A stretch of DNA of 64,000 nucleotides, taken from positions 62,001 to 126,000 of the forward strand of contig NZ_JAJNCT010000020.1 in the NCBI RefSeq assembly GCF_021026195.1. Direction: 5' to 3'. The notes beneath the pieces were generated by a model. The model was given only the letters and a program-made list of their open reading frames with translations. It had not been told where the DNA came from and searched no databases. The translations under genes were made by a program, and so were the position numbers. Of this stretch, positions 50,831 through 59,219 are shown piece after piece (position 1 is the first letter of the stretch; every line of letters begins with the position of its first letter). This DNA comes from Comamonas koreensis. GTDB lineage: Bacteria > Pseudomonadota > Gammaproteobacteria > Burkholderiales > Burkholderiaceae_C.

Positions 50831-51568
50831 GTGTCCCATCGGCTGCTGCTGGTGTCGCAGGCTGCCTTGGAGGGCGCTGTGCATGCCAGCACACCCTCGC
50901 AGTGGCTGAGCGCCTCGGAGCAAGCGCGCCTGGCGCAGATGGCAGAGCCGGCGCGCCGCGCCGAGTTCATCGCCTGCCGCTATGCGTTGCGGTTGCTGCT
51001 GGCAGGCGACGAGGGGCGGTTTGCCGATTGGTCGCTGGAGGCGCCGGCCGGGCAGCCGCCGCGTCTTTCAGCAAGCACAGGCGCGGGCTTGCATTTGTCA
51101 CTGTCCCACAGCCATGGCTGGATCGCGTGCGCGCTGGCGCCTGAGCCGGTTGGCATCGATATGGAGCTGATCACCCGCAAGCCGGCCAGCGCCATCGCCG
51201 ACCTGGCCCAGCTGGCCTGCACACCGGACCAGCGCGAGGCGCTGGCGCAGATCGCCGACCTTGCGCAATGCCAGCAGCGCTTCGTGCAGCTCTGGAGTCT
51301 GAAGGAAGCCTGGTTCAAGCAGCGCGGGACGGGGGTGGACTTTGCCATGCTGCCACGCCTGGCCTGCCTGCCGGCCCCCGCTGCTGCCGTGCAGGGCGCA
51401 GCGGGCGGCAGTGCCCATGCCTGGGCGTGGGTGGCAGAGACGCCCGCTGGCCAAGCAGCGATGGTGTCGGTATGCACCCGCAGTGCCGTCGCGCATTGGG
51501 CGCTGCATGCGCAGTCCCATCTGCCGCTGCCTGCCGCCCAGCGCTTTTGCATCGGCTTGTTGGGCTGA
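50831..51568 (+). CDS. 4'-phosphopantetheinyl transferase
   Basis: 245-aa Sfp-type enzyme that adds the phosphopantetheine arm to carrier proteins. The magnesium motif is VGIDMELITRK (Asp/Glu), and the second signature is FVQLWSLKEAWFKQRG. SLSHSHGWIACALAP precedes it. It ends the cluster and should activate the two ACPs at 34713 and 35019. GTG 50831 is the start; no in-frame ATG fits. The convergent SDR gene ends 9 bases downstream. Confidence 0.93.
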   Translation: MSHRLLLVSQAALEGAVHASTPSQWLSASEQARLAQMAEPARRAEFIACRYALRLLLAGDEGRFADWSLEAPAGQPPRLSASTGAGLHLSLSHSHGWIACALAPEPVGIDMELITRKPASAIADLAQLACTPDQREALAQIADLAQCQQRFVQLWSLKEAWFKQRGTGVDFAMLPRLACLPAPAAAVQGAAGGSAHAWAWVAETPAGQAAMVSVCTRSAVAHWALHAQSHLPLPAAQRFCIGLLG

Positions 51569-51577
51569 GTCTGCGGT

Positions 51578-52315
51578 TCAGGCAATACCGCCATTGGCGC
51601 GCAGCACCTGGCCGTTGACCCAGCCGGCGTTCTTGCTGGCCAGAAAGGCGACCACGGCGGCGATGTCTTCGGGCTCGCCCAGGCGCTCCAGCGGAGGCAT
51701 CTTGGCAAAGTGTTCGATCTGGGCCTCGCTCTTGCCGGCGAAGAACAGTTCGGTCGCGACCGGGCCGGGGGCTACTGCATTGACGGTGATCTGGCGGCCA
51801 CGCAGCTCCTTGGCAAACACGCGGGTAAAGGCCTCTACCGCTGCCTTGCTGCCGTTGTAGATGGCGTAGCCGGGCAGGTTCAGGGCCAGTGCGGTGGTCG
51901 AGAGGTTGATGATGCGCCCGCCGTCATTGAGGCGCGTGGCTGCTTCGCGCAAGGTGTTGAAGACGCCCTGGGTGTTGATCGCAAAGGTCTTGGCAAACAG
52001 CGCATCGCTGGTTTCGGCCAGGGTGCTGGTGGTCAGCACGCCGGCATTGTTGACGAGCACATCAATCTTGCCCAGTTGCTGCTCGACGGCGCTGAACATG
52101 GCCTGCACCTGGTCAGCCTGTGAGATATCGGCGCGGATGGCCATCGCCTGGCCACCTTCTTGCATCAGCGCCTGGGCCAGTGCTTCGGCCTCTTGCGCGT
52201 TGTTGGCGTAGTTGATGGCGATGGCATAGCCCTCTTGGGCCAGTCGGCGGGCTATGGTGGCACCAATGCCGCGCGATGCGCCGGTGATCAGGGCAATGGA
52301 GGTGGGCTTGGTCAT
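51578..52315 (-). CDS. SDR family oxidoreductase
   Basis: 245-aa short-chain dehydrogenase. TGASRGIGATIARRL is the cofactor motif, NNAGVLTTS and the catalytic set IINLSTTALALNLPGYAIYNGSKAAVEAF follow, and the tail GWVNGQVLRANGGIA is typical. It is divergent from a LysR regulator with 131 bases between starts, the standard arrangement for a regulated NAD(P)-dependent quinone/aldehyde reductase. Likely controlled by that regulator. It faces the end of the aryl polyene-type cluster and is not part of it. Confidence 0.93.
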   Translation of the reverse strand: MTKPTSIALITGASRGIGATIARRLAQEGYAIAINYANNAQEAEALAQALMQEGGQAMAIRADISQADQVQAMFSAVEQQLGKIDVLVNNAGVLTTSTLAETSDALFAKTFAINTQGVFNTLREAATRLNDGGRIINLSTTALALNLPGYAIYNGSKAAVEAFTRVFAKELRGRQITVNAVAPGPVATELFFAGKSEAQIEHFAKMPPLERLGEPEDIAAVVAFLASKNAGWVNGQVLRANGGIA

Positions 52316-52387
52316 GTCTGCTTTCCTGTCGTTGATGGAATGGCTGGATTTTTGACTATTCCATTCAAAAGATCATTACCCTGATTT

Positions 52388-52401
52388 GAATTTTATAATT
52401 C
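52388..52401. promoter_or_regulatory. LysR operator candidate
   Basis: GAATT-TTAT-AATTC is a perfect 14-base palindrome in the AT-rich divergent spacer between the SDR and LysR genes. It contains the T-N11-A style core of LysR sites and lies 46 bases before the LysR start. Confidence 0.6.
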
Positions 52402-52446
52402 GGTTTACTTTAATAATCTGCGCCGCTCTGGCGCGGCATGCTGGCG

Positions 52447-53337
52447 ATGGACCGTTTTCAGGAAATGCAGGTATTTGTGCGGGTGGCCGACCGCAGCAGC
52501 TTTGCACAGGCGTCGGAGGACCTGCAGATTCCGCGTGCCACGGTGACCAACCTGGTCCAGCGGCTGGAGGCCCGCGTGGGCGCGCGGCTGCTGGACCGCA
52601 CCACGCGCCAGGTGCGCTTGACGCCCGAGGGCGAGGACTACTACCGCCGTTGCACCCGGCTGCTGGCCGATCTGCAGGAGGCCGAAAGCGCCTTTCGCCA
52701 TGCGCCGCCACAAGGCTTGCTGCGGGTCAATCTGCAGGGCACCTTGGCGCGCTACTTTGTGATGCCGCACCTGGGTGACTTTGCCGACCGCTACCCCGAG
52801 GTGCAGCTGCACATGGCCGAAGACGACCGCCTGGTGGACCTGGTGCGCGAAGGGGTGGACTGCGTACTGCGGGCCGGCAGCCTGCAAAGCTCGACGCTGA
52901 TCGGGCGCCAGGTCGCGTCGCTGCGCCAGGTGACCGTGGTCAGCCGGGCCTATGCCGCGCGCCATGGCCTGCCCGCGTCGCTGGATGACCTGCCCCAGCA
53001 TGCCGCCGTGGCCTATGTCTCCAGCGCCACGGGCCGGGCGGTGGCGCTGGAGTTCTGCGTGGGCAAGCAGGTGGTGGAGCGGCGCATCAAGCCCAGCATC
53101 ACCGTCAACGGCGCTGATCTGTACACCGGCGCTGCGATGGCGGGCTTGGGGATGGTGCAGGTGCCACGTTACCGCATCGCGCAGGCACTGGAGGAGGGCG
53201 AATTGCTGGAGGTACTGCCCGATCTGCCGCCGCCGTCCATGCCGGTGTCGGTACTCCATCCCTACAGCCGCCAGCCTTCGGCACGGGTACGGGTGTTCAT
53301 CGACTGGCTGGCCGAGCGCTTTGCACATGTAAGTTAG
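52447..53337 (+). CDS. LysR family transcriptional regulator
   Basis: 296-aa LysR regulator. The winged helix starts MDRFQEMQVFVRVADRSSFAQASEDLQIPRATVTNLVQRLE (parts: MDRFQEMQVFVRVAD, IPRATVTNLVQRLEARVG), followed by GARLLDRTTRQVRLTPEG and the effector domain LLRVNLQGTLARYFVMPHL, DCVLRAGSLQSSTLIGRQV. This sub-type usually controls the divergent SDR gene. ATG 52447 preferred over 52438. Confidence 0.93.
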   Translation: MDRFQEMQVFVRVADRSSFAQASEDLQIPRATVTNLVQRLEARVGARLLDRTTRQVRLTPEGEDYYRRCTRLLADLQEAESAFRHAPPQGLLRVNLQGTLARYFVMPHLGDFADRYPEVQLHMAEDDRLVDLVREGVDCVLRAGSLQSSTLIGRQVASLRQVTVVSRAYAARHGLPASLDDLPQHAAVAYVSSATGRAVALEFCVGKQVVERRIKPSITVNGADLYTGAAMAGLGMVQVPRYRIAQALEEGELLEVLPDLPPPSMPVSVLHPYSRQPSARVRVFIDWLAERFAHVS

Positions 53338-53372
53338 CGGTCCGGCGGTCCGGCGGTCCGGCGACCCGGCGG
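53337..53372 (+). repeat. 8-base tandem repeat
   Basis: GCGGTCCG is repeated three times in tandem (53337-53344, 53345-53352, 53353-53360), then GCGACCCG and GCGG. It starts on the last base of the LysR stop codon and could be a slippage-prone or CG-rich element in the 165-base spacer before the next gene. Confidence 0.7.
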
Positions 53373-53502
53373 CGGGGTGGCCGGGCTCTGCCGTCGCTGT
53401 GCATGGCCGCAAATTCATGCGATGATTTGTTCAATATATAAGTTGTTTTATTTTTCGAAAAAGCTGCCGTCGTCTCGCGTGCGGCCAGATGGAGGGATAG
53501 CG

Positions 53503-54309
53503 ATGCCAGGGTCTTCCAATTTGCGCCACCGGGTGCTCTCTAGCGCCACTGCGTGGCGCCGCCTTGCAGTGCTGGCTACCGTTGCGGGCCTGCCCTTGGC
53601 CGCTGTGGCGCAGCAGCTGCCTCCACCGGCCGAAGAGGGCGCTACTGGCGCCTGGGCGGTTCAGCTCACGCCCTATGTCTGGGCCAGTGGGGTGGGGGGG
53701 GATCTGCGGCCCTTTCAGGGCAGCAGTGTGGTGTCGATGGACAAGTCTTTTTCCGAGGTGATGAAGGACCTGGATGCGGCGTTCTTTTTGACCGGCTATG
53801 CCCGCAAGGACCGCCTGGTGTTGCTGGGCGACATCAGCTATTCATCCAGTTCGCGCTCGGGCAAGTTGCCACCTGGCCTGCCGGCATCGGGCAGCTTCCG
53901 CCAGGCCTCCGCCACCTTGGCTGCGGGCTACCGTGCGGTCTCCAACGCCGATATCAACCTGGATCTGTTGGCGGGCCTGCGCGCCTGGAGCGTCAAGGCC
54001 TCGGTCGATGTGGCGGGCGGCCTGGTGCAGACCTCGCCCGAGAAGCGCTTTGTCGACCCTGTCCTTGGCCTGCGCGCCCATATCCCCATTGCACCGCGCT
54101 GGTCGGCCCTGGCCTATGGCGATGTGGGTGGCTTTGGCGTGGGCTCGCGGGCCACGCACCAGGTCGCTGCCACCGTCAACTACCAGTGGAGCGAGCAGGC
54201 CTTTGTCTCGCTGGGCTACCGGGTGCTGACCCTGGACTACCGCCGGGGCGGCACCCGCATCGATGTGACGATGGCCGGGCCTTTGCTGGGTGCCACCTGG
54301 CGCTTTTGA
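53503..54309 (+). CDS. outer-membrane beta-barrel candidate
   Basis: 268-aa exported protein. Residues 1-42 are a long signal region ending GLPLAAVAQQL. The mature part has alternating hydrophobic strands of outer-membrane type: AVQLTPYVWASGVGGDLRPFQG, AAFFLTGYARKDRLVLLGDISYSSSS and ATLAAGYRAVSNADINLDLLAGLRAW, and ends with WRF, an aromatic C-terminal residue as expected for barrel insertion. ATG 53503 has GGAGGG upstream. No specific family was identified; it may be an OmpW-like or transporter-like porin. Confidence 0.72.
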   Translation: MPGSSNLRHRVLSSATAWRRLAVLATVAGLPLAAVAQQLPPPAEEGATGAWAVQLTPYVWASGVGGDLRPFQGSSVVSMDKSFSEVMKDLDAAFFLTGYARKDRLVLLGDISYSSSSRSGKLPPGLPASGSFRQASATLAAGYRAVSNADINLDLLAGLRAWSVKASVDVAGGLVQTSPEKRFVDPVLGLRAHIPIAPRWSALAYGDVGGFGVGSRATHQVAATVNYQWSEQAFVSLGYRVLTLDYRRGGTRIDVTMAGPLLGATWRF

Positions 54310-54324
54310 GGAGGGCGCATAAAA

Positions 54325-54359
54325 AACAGGCACATCGCTTTGGGGGCGGTGTGCCTGTT
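54325..54359. terminator. bidirectional terminator between the barrel protein gene and fusA
   Basis: AACAGGCACA (54325-54334) pairs with TGTGCCTGTT (54350-54359), with an inner TCGC/GCGG stem. A-run before it and T's after it. It separates two convergent genes. Confidence 0.8.
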
Positions 54360-54407
54360 GACTTGCTTGCCTATGGGCTCAGTGGCCTGCTATAGCAGGC
54401 CCAGGCC

Positions 54408-56519
54408 TTATCGGTTCGACCGGGTCGCAATGCCCGCCACCACATGGGCAGGCGCTTCGGTGTAGCGCTTGAACTCCATCGTGTAGGTGGCGCGGCCCTG
54501 CGTCATCGAGCGCAGCTGCGTCGCATAGCCAAACATCTCGGACAAGGGGACCTCGGCCTTGATGCTCTTGCCGCCACCGGCAATGTCGTCCATGCCCTGC
54601 ACCATGCCCCGGCGAGATGACAGGTCGCCCATCACGGTGCCGGCATAGTCCTCAGGCGTTTCCACCTCGACCGCCATCATCGGCTCCAGGATGACCGGGT
54701 TGGCCTTCTTCATGCCTTCCTTGAAGCCAAAGATGGCCGCCATCTTGAAGGCCTGCTCGGACGAGTCCACATCGTGGTACGAACCAAAGGTCAGGCGCAC
54801 GCGCACATCCACCACCGGGTAGCCGGCCAGCACGCCGGTCGTCAGTGCCTCGCGCACCCCCTTCTCCACGGCGGGGATGTACTCGCGTGGCACCACACCG
54901 CCCTTGATCTCGTCGACAAACGCAAAGCCTTCGCCGGACTCCATCGGCTCCAGGGTGAAGACCACATGGCCATACTGGCCCTTGCCGCCCGATTGGCGCA
55001 CAAACTTGCCGTCCACATCCTTGACCGTGTTGCGGATGGTCTCGCGGTAGGCCACCTGGGGCTTGCCCACATTGGCTTCCACGTTGAACTCCCGCTTCAT
55101 GCGGTCCACGATGATCTCCAGATGCAGCTCGCCCATGCCGGCGATGATGGTCTGGCCCGATTCCTCATCGGTGCGCACGCGGAACGAGGGATCCTCGGCG
55201 GCCAGGCGCGACAGGGCGATGCCCATCTTTTCCTGGTCGGCCTTGGTCTTGGGCTCGATCGCTTGCGCAATCACGGGCTCAGGGAAGGACATGCGCTCCA
55301 GGATGATGGGCGCGCTCGGGTCGCTCAAGGTCTCTCCGGTCGTCACCTCTTTGAGGCCCACACAGGCGGCAATGTCGCCGGCGCGGATCTCATCGATTTC
55401 CTGGCGCTCATTGGCATGCATCTGCACGATGCGGCCAATGCGCTCCTTGCGACCACGGATCGGGTTGTAGACCAGATCGCCCTTGCTGAGCACGCCCGAG
55501 TAGACGCGTACAAAGGTCAGCTGGCCCACAAAGGGATCGGTCATCAGCTTGAAGGCGAGGGCAGAGAACTTCTCGCCATCGTCAGCGCGGCGCGTCAGCA
55601 CCGTGCTGTCGTTCTCGTCTTCGCTGTGGCCAGTCACCGCAGGCACATCCAGCGGCGAAGGCATGAGCTCGACCACGGCGTCCAGCAGGCGCTGCACACC
55701 CTTGTTCTTGAAGGCCGAGCCGCACAGCATGGGCTGGATCTCCGTCGCAATCGTGCGCAGGCGCAAGCCCGCAATGATGTCGGCCTCAGGCAGGTCACCA
55801 TCGTTCAGGTACTTGTCGGTCAGCGCTTCGCTGGCTTCGGCTGCGGCTTCCACCATCTTGGTACGCCACTCTTGCGCAGAGGCCTGCAGCTCGGCGGGGA
55901 TGTCCCGGTACTCGAACTTCATGCCCTGCGAGGCCTCGTCCCAGATGATGGCCTTCATCTTGATCAGGTCGATCACGCCGGAGAACTCAGCCTCGGCGCC
56001 AATCGGGATCACGATGGGCACGGGGTTGGCCTTCAGGCGGTCCACCATCATCTGGCGCACGCGGAAGAAGTCCGCACCAATGCGGTCCATCTTGTTGACA
56101 AAGGCCAGGCGTGGCACCTTGTACTTGTTGGCCTGGCGCCAGACGGTTTCCGACTGCGGCTGCACGCCGCCCACCGAGTCATAGACCATGACGGCGCCGT
56201 CGAGCACGCGCATGGAGCGCTCGACCTCGATCGTGAAGTCCACGTGACCGGGGGTGTCGATGATGTTGATGCGGTGGGCTGGGAAGTTGCGTTCCATGCC
56301 CGACCAGAAGGCCGTTGTCGCTGCCGAGGTGATCGTGATGCCGCGCTCTTGCTCCTGGGCCATCCAGTCCATCGTGGCGGCGCCATCATGCACCTCGCCC
56401 AGCTTGTGGCTCACCCCGGTATAGAACAGGATGCGCTCGGTCGTCGTGGTTTTTCCGGCATCGATGTGCGCAGAGATGCCGATGTTGCGATAGCGTTCTA
56501 TGGGGGTATGGCGGGCCAT
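54408..56519 (-). CDS. fusA: elongation factor G (solitary copy)
   Basis: 703-aa translational GTPase. G1 motif [15 protein letters not shown] near residues 18-32, the switch/G2 region with [15 protein letters not shown]3 DTPGHVDF, G4 [10 protein letters not shown] and the domain IV loop [36 protein letters not shown]. Full length, so not a truncated EF-G2. It is not with rpsL-rpsG-tufA, so it is probably the second EF-G copy often seen in Burkholderiales; the str-operon copy would lie elsewhere. Divergent from an ArsR-type gene with 284 bases between. Confidence 0.95.
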   Translation of the reverse strand: MARHTPIERYRNIGISAHIDAGKTTTTERILFYTGVSHKLGEVHDGAATMDWMAQEQERGITITSAATTAFWSGMERNFPAHRINIIDTPGHVDFTIEVERSMRVLDGAVMVYDSVGGVQPQSETVWRQANKYKVPRLAFVNKMDRIGADFFRVRQMMVDRLKANPVPIVIPIGAEAEFSGVIDLIKMKAIIWDEASQGMKFEYRDIPAELQASAQEWRTKMVEAAAEASEALTDKYLNDGDLPEADIIAGLRLRTIATEIQPMLCGSAFKNKGVQRLLDAVVELMPSPLDVPAVTGHSEDENDSTVLTRRADDGEKFSALAFKLMTDPFVGQLTFVRVYSGVLSKGDLVYNPIRGRKERIGRIVQMHANERQEIDEIRAGDIAACVGLKEVTTGETLSDPSAPIILERMSFPEPVIAQAIEPKTKADQEKMGIALSRLAAEDPSFRVRTDEESGQTIIAGMGELHLEIIVDRMKREFNVEANVGKPQVAYRETIRNTVKDVDGKFVRQSGGKGQYGHVVFTLEPMESGEGFAFVDEIKGGVVPREYIPAVEKGVREALTTGVLAGYPVVDVRVRLTFGSYHDVDSSEQAFKMAAIFGFKEGMKKANPVILEPMMAVEVETPEDYAGTVMGDLSSRRGMVQGMDDIAGGGKSIKAEVPLSEMFGYATQLRSMTQGRATYTMEFKRYTEAPAHVVAGIATRSNR

Positions 56520-56647
56520 GTTGACCTCCTTGGGTCGGTTTTTCAGCCGGATTCAGCTGCGTGTTACAGCCCTGTGCGCTCCCACTTTGCGACATCCGGT
56601 GCCTTCAAGAGAGCACCGGCACAGGGCCAGAAAAGAGCGATATTAAT

Positions 56648-56667
56648 AGTACGAAGACAATCGTACT
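56648..56667. promoter_or_regulatory. inverted repeat in the fusA/ArsR spacer
   Basis: AGTACGA (56648-56654), spacer AGACAA, TCGTACT (56661-56667): a perfect 7-base inverted repeat in the 284-base divergent spacer. It is 137 bases from the ArsR start and 129 from fusA, and may be the ArsR-type regulator's operator. Confidence 0.55.
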
Positions 56668-56803
56668 GTCGTCATGGGTATTGGCGGTTTGGGGACAATA
56701 ACGCCATTCGGGCTGCCAGCCCTGCCGACCCAGGCAGAATGGCGCCCTTTGGCAAGACCCGGCTATGTCAGCCGATGCGCGCCTCCGTGGCGCATGGACC
56801 CCG

Positions 56804-57148
56804 ATGATTCCTCACCACCCTGAAGCGGCACAGATCCATCTGGAAAATGTGCTCACCGCCCTGGGCAACCCCACCCGGCTGGCGGTGGTGCGCGTGCTGG
56901 CCGATGGCCAGGAGCGCAGCTGCACGGCGCTGCTGCGCGACCAGACCAAGTCCACGATGACGCACCACTGGCGCGTGCTGCGCAGCAGCGGCGTGATCTG
57001 GCAGCGCCCTGCGGGGCGCGAGAACCTGCTGTCGCTGCGGCGCGAAGACCTCGATGCCCGCTTTCCCGGCCTGCTCGACGCAATTCTTTCGGCCACGCGC
57101 AGCGATGCGCTGACCGATGCCAGCACGGCCTGGGGTGAGCGCAGCTAG
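56804..57148 (+). CDS. ArsR family winged-helix regulator
   Basis: 114-aa regulator with an ArsR helix-turn-helix (ENVLTALGNPTRLAVVRVLADGQ; CTALLRDQTKSTMTHHWRVLRSSGV; the wing QRPAGRENLLSLRREDL). No metal-site cysteine pattern (the ELCVC motif) is present, so it is not an arsenic sensor of the classical kind; YczG-like metal-independent members are alike. ATG 56804 fits homologue length; ATG 56765 is an alternative. It may regulate the divergent EF-G gene, an unusual partner. Confidence 0.82.
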   Translation: MIPHHPEAAQIHLENVLTALGNPTRLAVVRVLADGQERSCTALLRDQTKSTMTHHWRVLRSSGVIWQRPAGRENLLSLRREDLDARFPGLLDAILSATRSDALTDASTAWGERS

Positions 57149-57209
57149 GCCATTGGCCGTTGTCAACAGAGCCTGGTTCTTAAATTTTTGATGGATGGAG
57201 AAGCGCAGC

Positions 57210-57911
57210 ATGCAAGACGCCAAGGCGCTGGTACTTTTTTCGGGTGGACAGGATTCCACCGTCTGCCTGGCTTGGGCTTTGAGCCGTTATGCCCATGTCG
57301 AAACGATTGGCTTCGACTACGGCCAGAACCACCGGGTGGAGCTGGAATGCCGCAGCACCGTGCTGGCTCACCTGCGCGCGCAGTTCCCCCACTGGGCGGC
57401 AAAGCTGGGGGATGACCACCTGCTGAACATCGATGTGCTCGGCCAGATCAGCGATACGGCGCTGACCAGCGATGCCGCACTGGCCTACCAGGCCGATGGC
57501 CTGCCCAATACCTTTGTGCCGGCGCGCAACCTGGTGTTCCTGACCCTGGCCTCTGCGGTGGCCTACCGCCGCCAGTGCACGGTGCTGGTGGGCGGCATGT
57601 GCGAGACCGATTTCTCCGGCTACCCCGACTGCCGCGACAACACGATGAAGGCCATGCAGGTGGCGCTCAGCCTGGGCCTGGGACGGCCACTGGTGGTGGA
57701 GACGCCCTTGATGTGGATCGACAAGGCCGCGACCTGGCAGCTGGCGCAAGACCTGGGCGGCGACGCCTTGACGGCCCTGGTGCAGGAGGACACCCATACC
57801 TGCTACAAGGGCGACCGCAGCGAGCGCCATGACTGGGGCTATGGCTGCGGCGAATGCCCGGCCTGTGCGTTGCGCGCACAGGGCTTCGCGCGTTGGAAGC
57901 AAGCGGCCTAG
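57210..57911 (+). CDS. queC: 7-cyano-7-deazaguanine synthase
   Basis: 233-aa enzyme that converts 7-carboxy-7-deazaguanine to preQ0 in queuosine and deazapurine synthesis. PP-loop [18 protein letters not shown]; the zinc cluster is [17 protein letters not shown], and [16 protein letters not shown] plus [10 protein letters not shown] are signature segments. GGAG 9 bases upstream supports ATG 57210. No other queuosine genes lie in the window. No preQ1 aptamer was seen in the 60-base leader. Confidence 0.96.
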   Translation: MQDAKALVLFSGGQDSTVCLAWALSRYAHVETIGFDYGQNHRVELECRSTVLAHLRAQFPHWAAKLGDDHLLNIDVLGQISDTALTSDAALAYQADGLPNTFVPARNLVFLTLASAVAYRRQCTVLVGGMCETDFSGYPDCRDNTMKAMQVALSLGLGRPLVVETPLMWIDKAATWQLAQDLGGDALTALVQEDTHTCYKGDRSERHDWGYGCGECPACALRAQGFARWKQAA

Positions 57912-57924
57912 ACAACAGCGCCGG

Positions 57925-59193
57925 TCAGCGCGGTGCCACCAGCTGCGCCTTGCGGTTGGCCATCGCCCGCTCAAACAGCGCCATAAAGCGGGGCGCCACC
58001 TTGGCGATGTGGTAGGCCTTGCCGGTCTCCAGCGCAGCCTGGGCATAGCGCTGGCGCCGGGCCGGGTCCTTGCGCAGCTGCCGTATCGCGTCGATCCAGT
58101 CGTCGTCGTTGTCGGGCAGCAAGAGGCCGTTGACATTGTGGGCAATCAGCTCGGGTGCAAAGCCCCAGTTGGAGCCAATCACGCAGCCGCCGCGCGCCAG
58201 GATCTCCATCAGGCCCCAGTTGGCCACGCCGTAGCGCAGCGGGTAGAGGAAGAGATCAACCTCGGCCAGCAGCGCCGAGAACTGGTCATAGGGCAGGTGG
58301 CCCGGGAACTCGATCACATCAGCCGCAGGGTAGACCTTGAGCAGGTGGTCGCGAAAACTCTCCACCTTGCCGCCGTAGCGCCGCTCTACCCATTGCTGCT
58401 CATAGCCATAGGTGGAGGCCTTGGCATCGCCAATGGCGATAAAGCGGGTGTTCTGGCCATCGCCTTCGCGCACCATGCGGTCCACCAGCCGGATATAGGT
58501 CTCCAAGCCCTTGGCACTGGACAGATCACGCGCCGAGAACGCGATGGTAAAAGGCTTTTTCGTATCGCCCGCTGCATCGCCGGCCGCGCCAAAATTGCGC
58601 AGCGGCGGCTGGATGTCAAATCCCTCGAACTGTACCGCCACCCGGTCCTGCAGCAGCGGCGGGAACATCGAGCGCGCATAGGCGCTGGGCACAATGGTCA
58701 GGTCGCTGCACAGCACCTGGTGAAAGCTCAGCATCTCGGTGTTGCGGTCGCCCAGACGCTGGGCCTGGTCGGGCGGGTAGGCGGCATCCCAGCCATGTGC
58801 CAGGTAGCTGGGGAACTCGATGTAGCTGATGATGGCGGCGTCCAGCTCGCCATACAGCCAGTTGGGCGCGCCCCAGAGCGAATGGGCCACCACCACATCG
58901 ATCTTGCGGCCTTGCGCGGCTTCAAAGTCTTCCAGCGCCTTGAGCACGCCCCGGCAAATGCGCGCCGAGCGTTCGACCTTGTCCGAGTAGTAGTAGCTCT
59001 GGGGGCCGACGATCAGTCCATCGGGCTGGAAGGACAGCAGGTGGTCGCAGTGCTTGTCATGGTTGGCCTTGTGGCCGGGTGTGGTCATGAACCAGGCATC
59101 GGCCAGGCCCTGGGCCCGCAGGTAGCTGCACAGCAGGCTGTACTGGCTCGGGTACACCGCGCCTACAAAAACGATCAGGGGTTTGTCTGTCAT
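57925..59193 (-). CDS. family 4-like glycosyltransferase (GT-B)
   Basis: 422-aa glycosyltransferase. The N-terminal acceptor half begins PLIVFVGAVYPSQYSLLCSYL; the nucleotide-sugar half has the family 4 pattern FTIAFSARDLSSAKGLETYIRLV, EFPGHLPYDQFSALLAEVDLFLYPLRYGVANWGLMEILARGG (parts: YGVANWGLMEILARGGCVIG). It lies 26 bases downstream of the sigma-54 regulator of the Tad locus, on the same strand, so it could modify pili; that is an inference. The start ATG 59193 is set by conserved start of the fold. Confidence 0.88.
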   Translation of the reverse strand: MTDKPLIVFVGAVYPSQYSLLCSYLRAQGLADAWFMTTPGHKANHDKHCDHLLSFQPDGLIVGPQSYYYSDKVERSARICRGVLKALEDFEAAQGRKIDVVVAHSLWGAPNWLYGELDAAIISYIEFPSYLAHGWDAAYPPDQAQRLGDRNTEMLSFHQVLCSDLTIVPSAYARSMFPPLLQDRVAVQFEGFDIQPPLRNFGAAGDAAGDTKKPFTIAFSARDLSSAKGLETYIRLVDRMVREGDGQNTRFIAIGDAKASTYGYEQQWVERRYGGKVESFRDHLLKVYPAADVIEFPGHLPYDQFSALLAEVDLFLYPLRYGVANWGLMEILARGGCVIGSNWGFAPELIAHNVNGLLLPDNDDDWIDAIRQLRKDPARRQRYAQAALETGKAYHIAKVAPRFMALFERAMANRKAQLVAPR

Positions 59194-59219
59194 GGTCGGC
59201 CAAGGCTGGGTTTGCAGGG

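Noticed and set aside
54774..56807. A 677-residue open frame on the + strand across the EF-G gene
   Set aside because: Antisense to a well-supported EF-G gene, with shadow-type composition and no ribosome site; high-GC third-position bias explains its length.
57149..57209. A preQ1 riboswitch before queC
   Set aside because: The leader is only about 60 bases and lacks the preQ1-I stem plus A-rich tail pattern; no matching sequence was seen.
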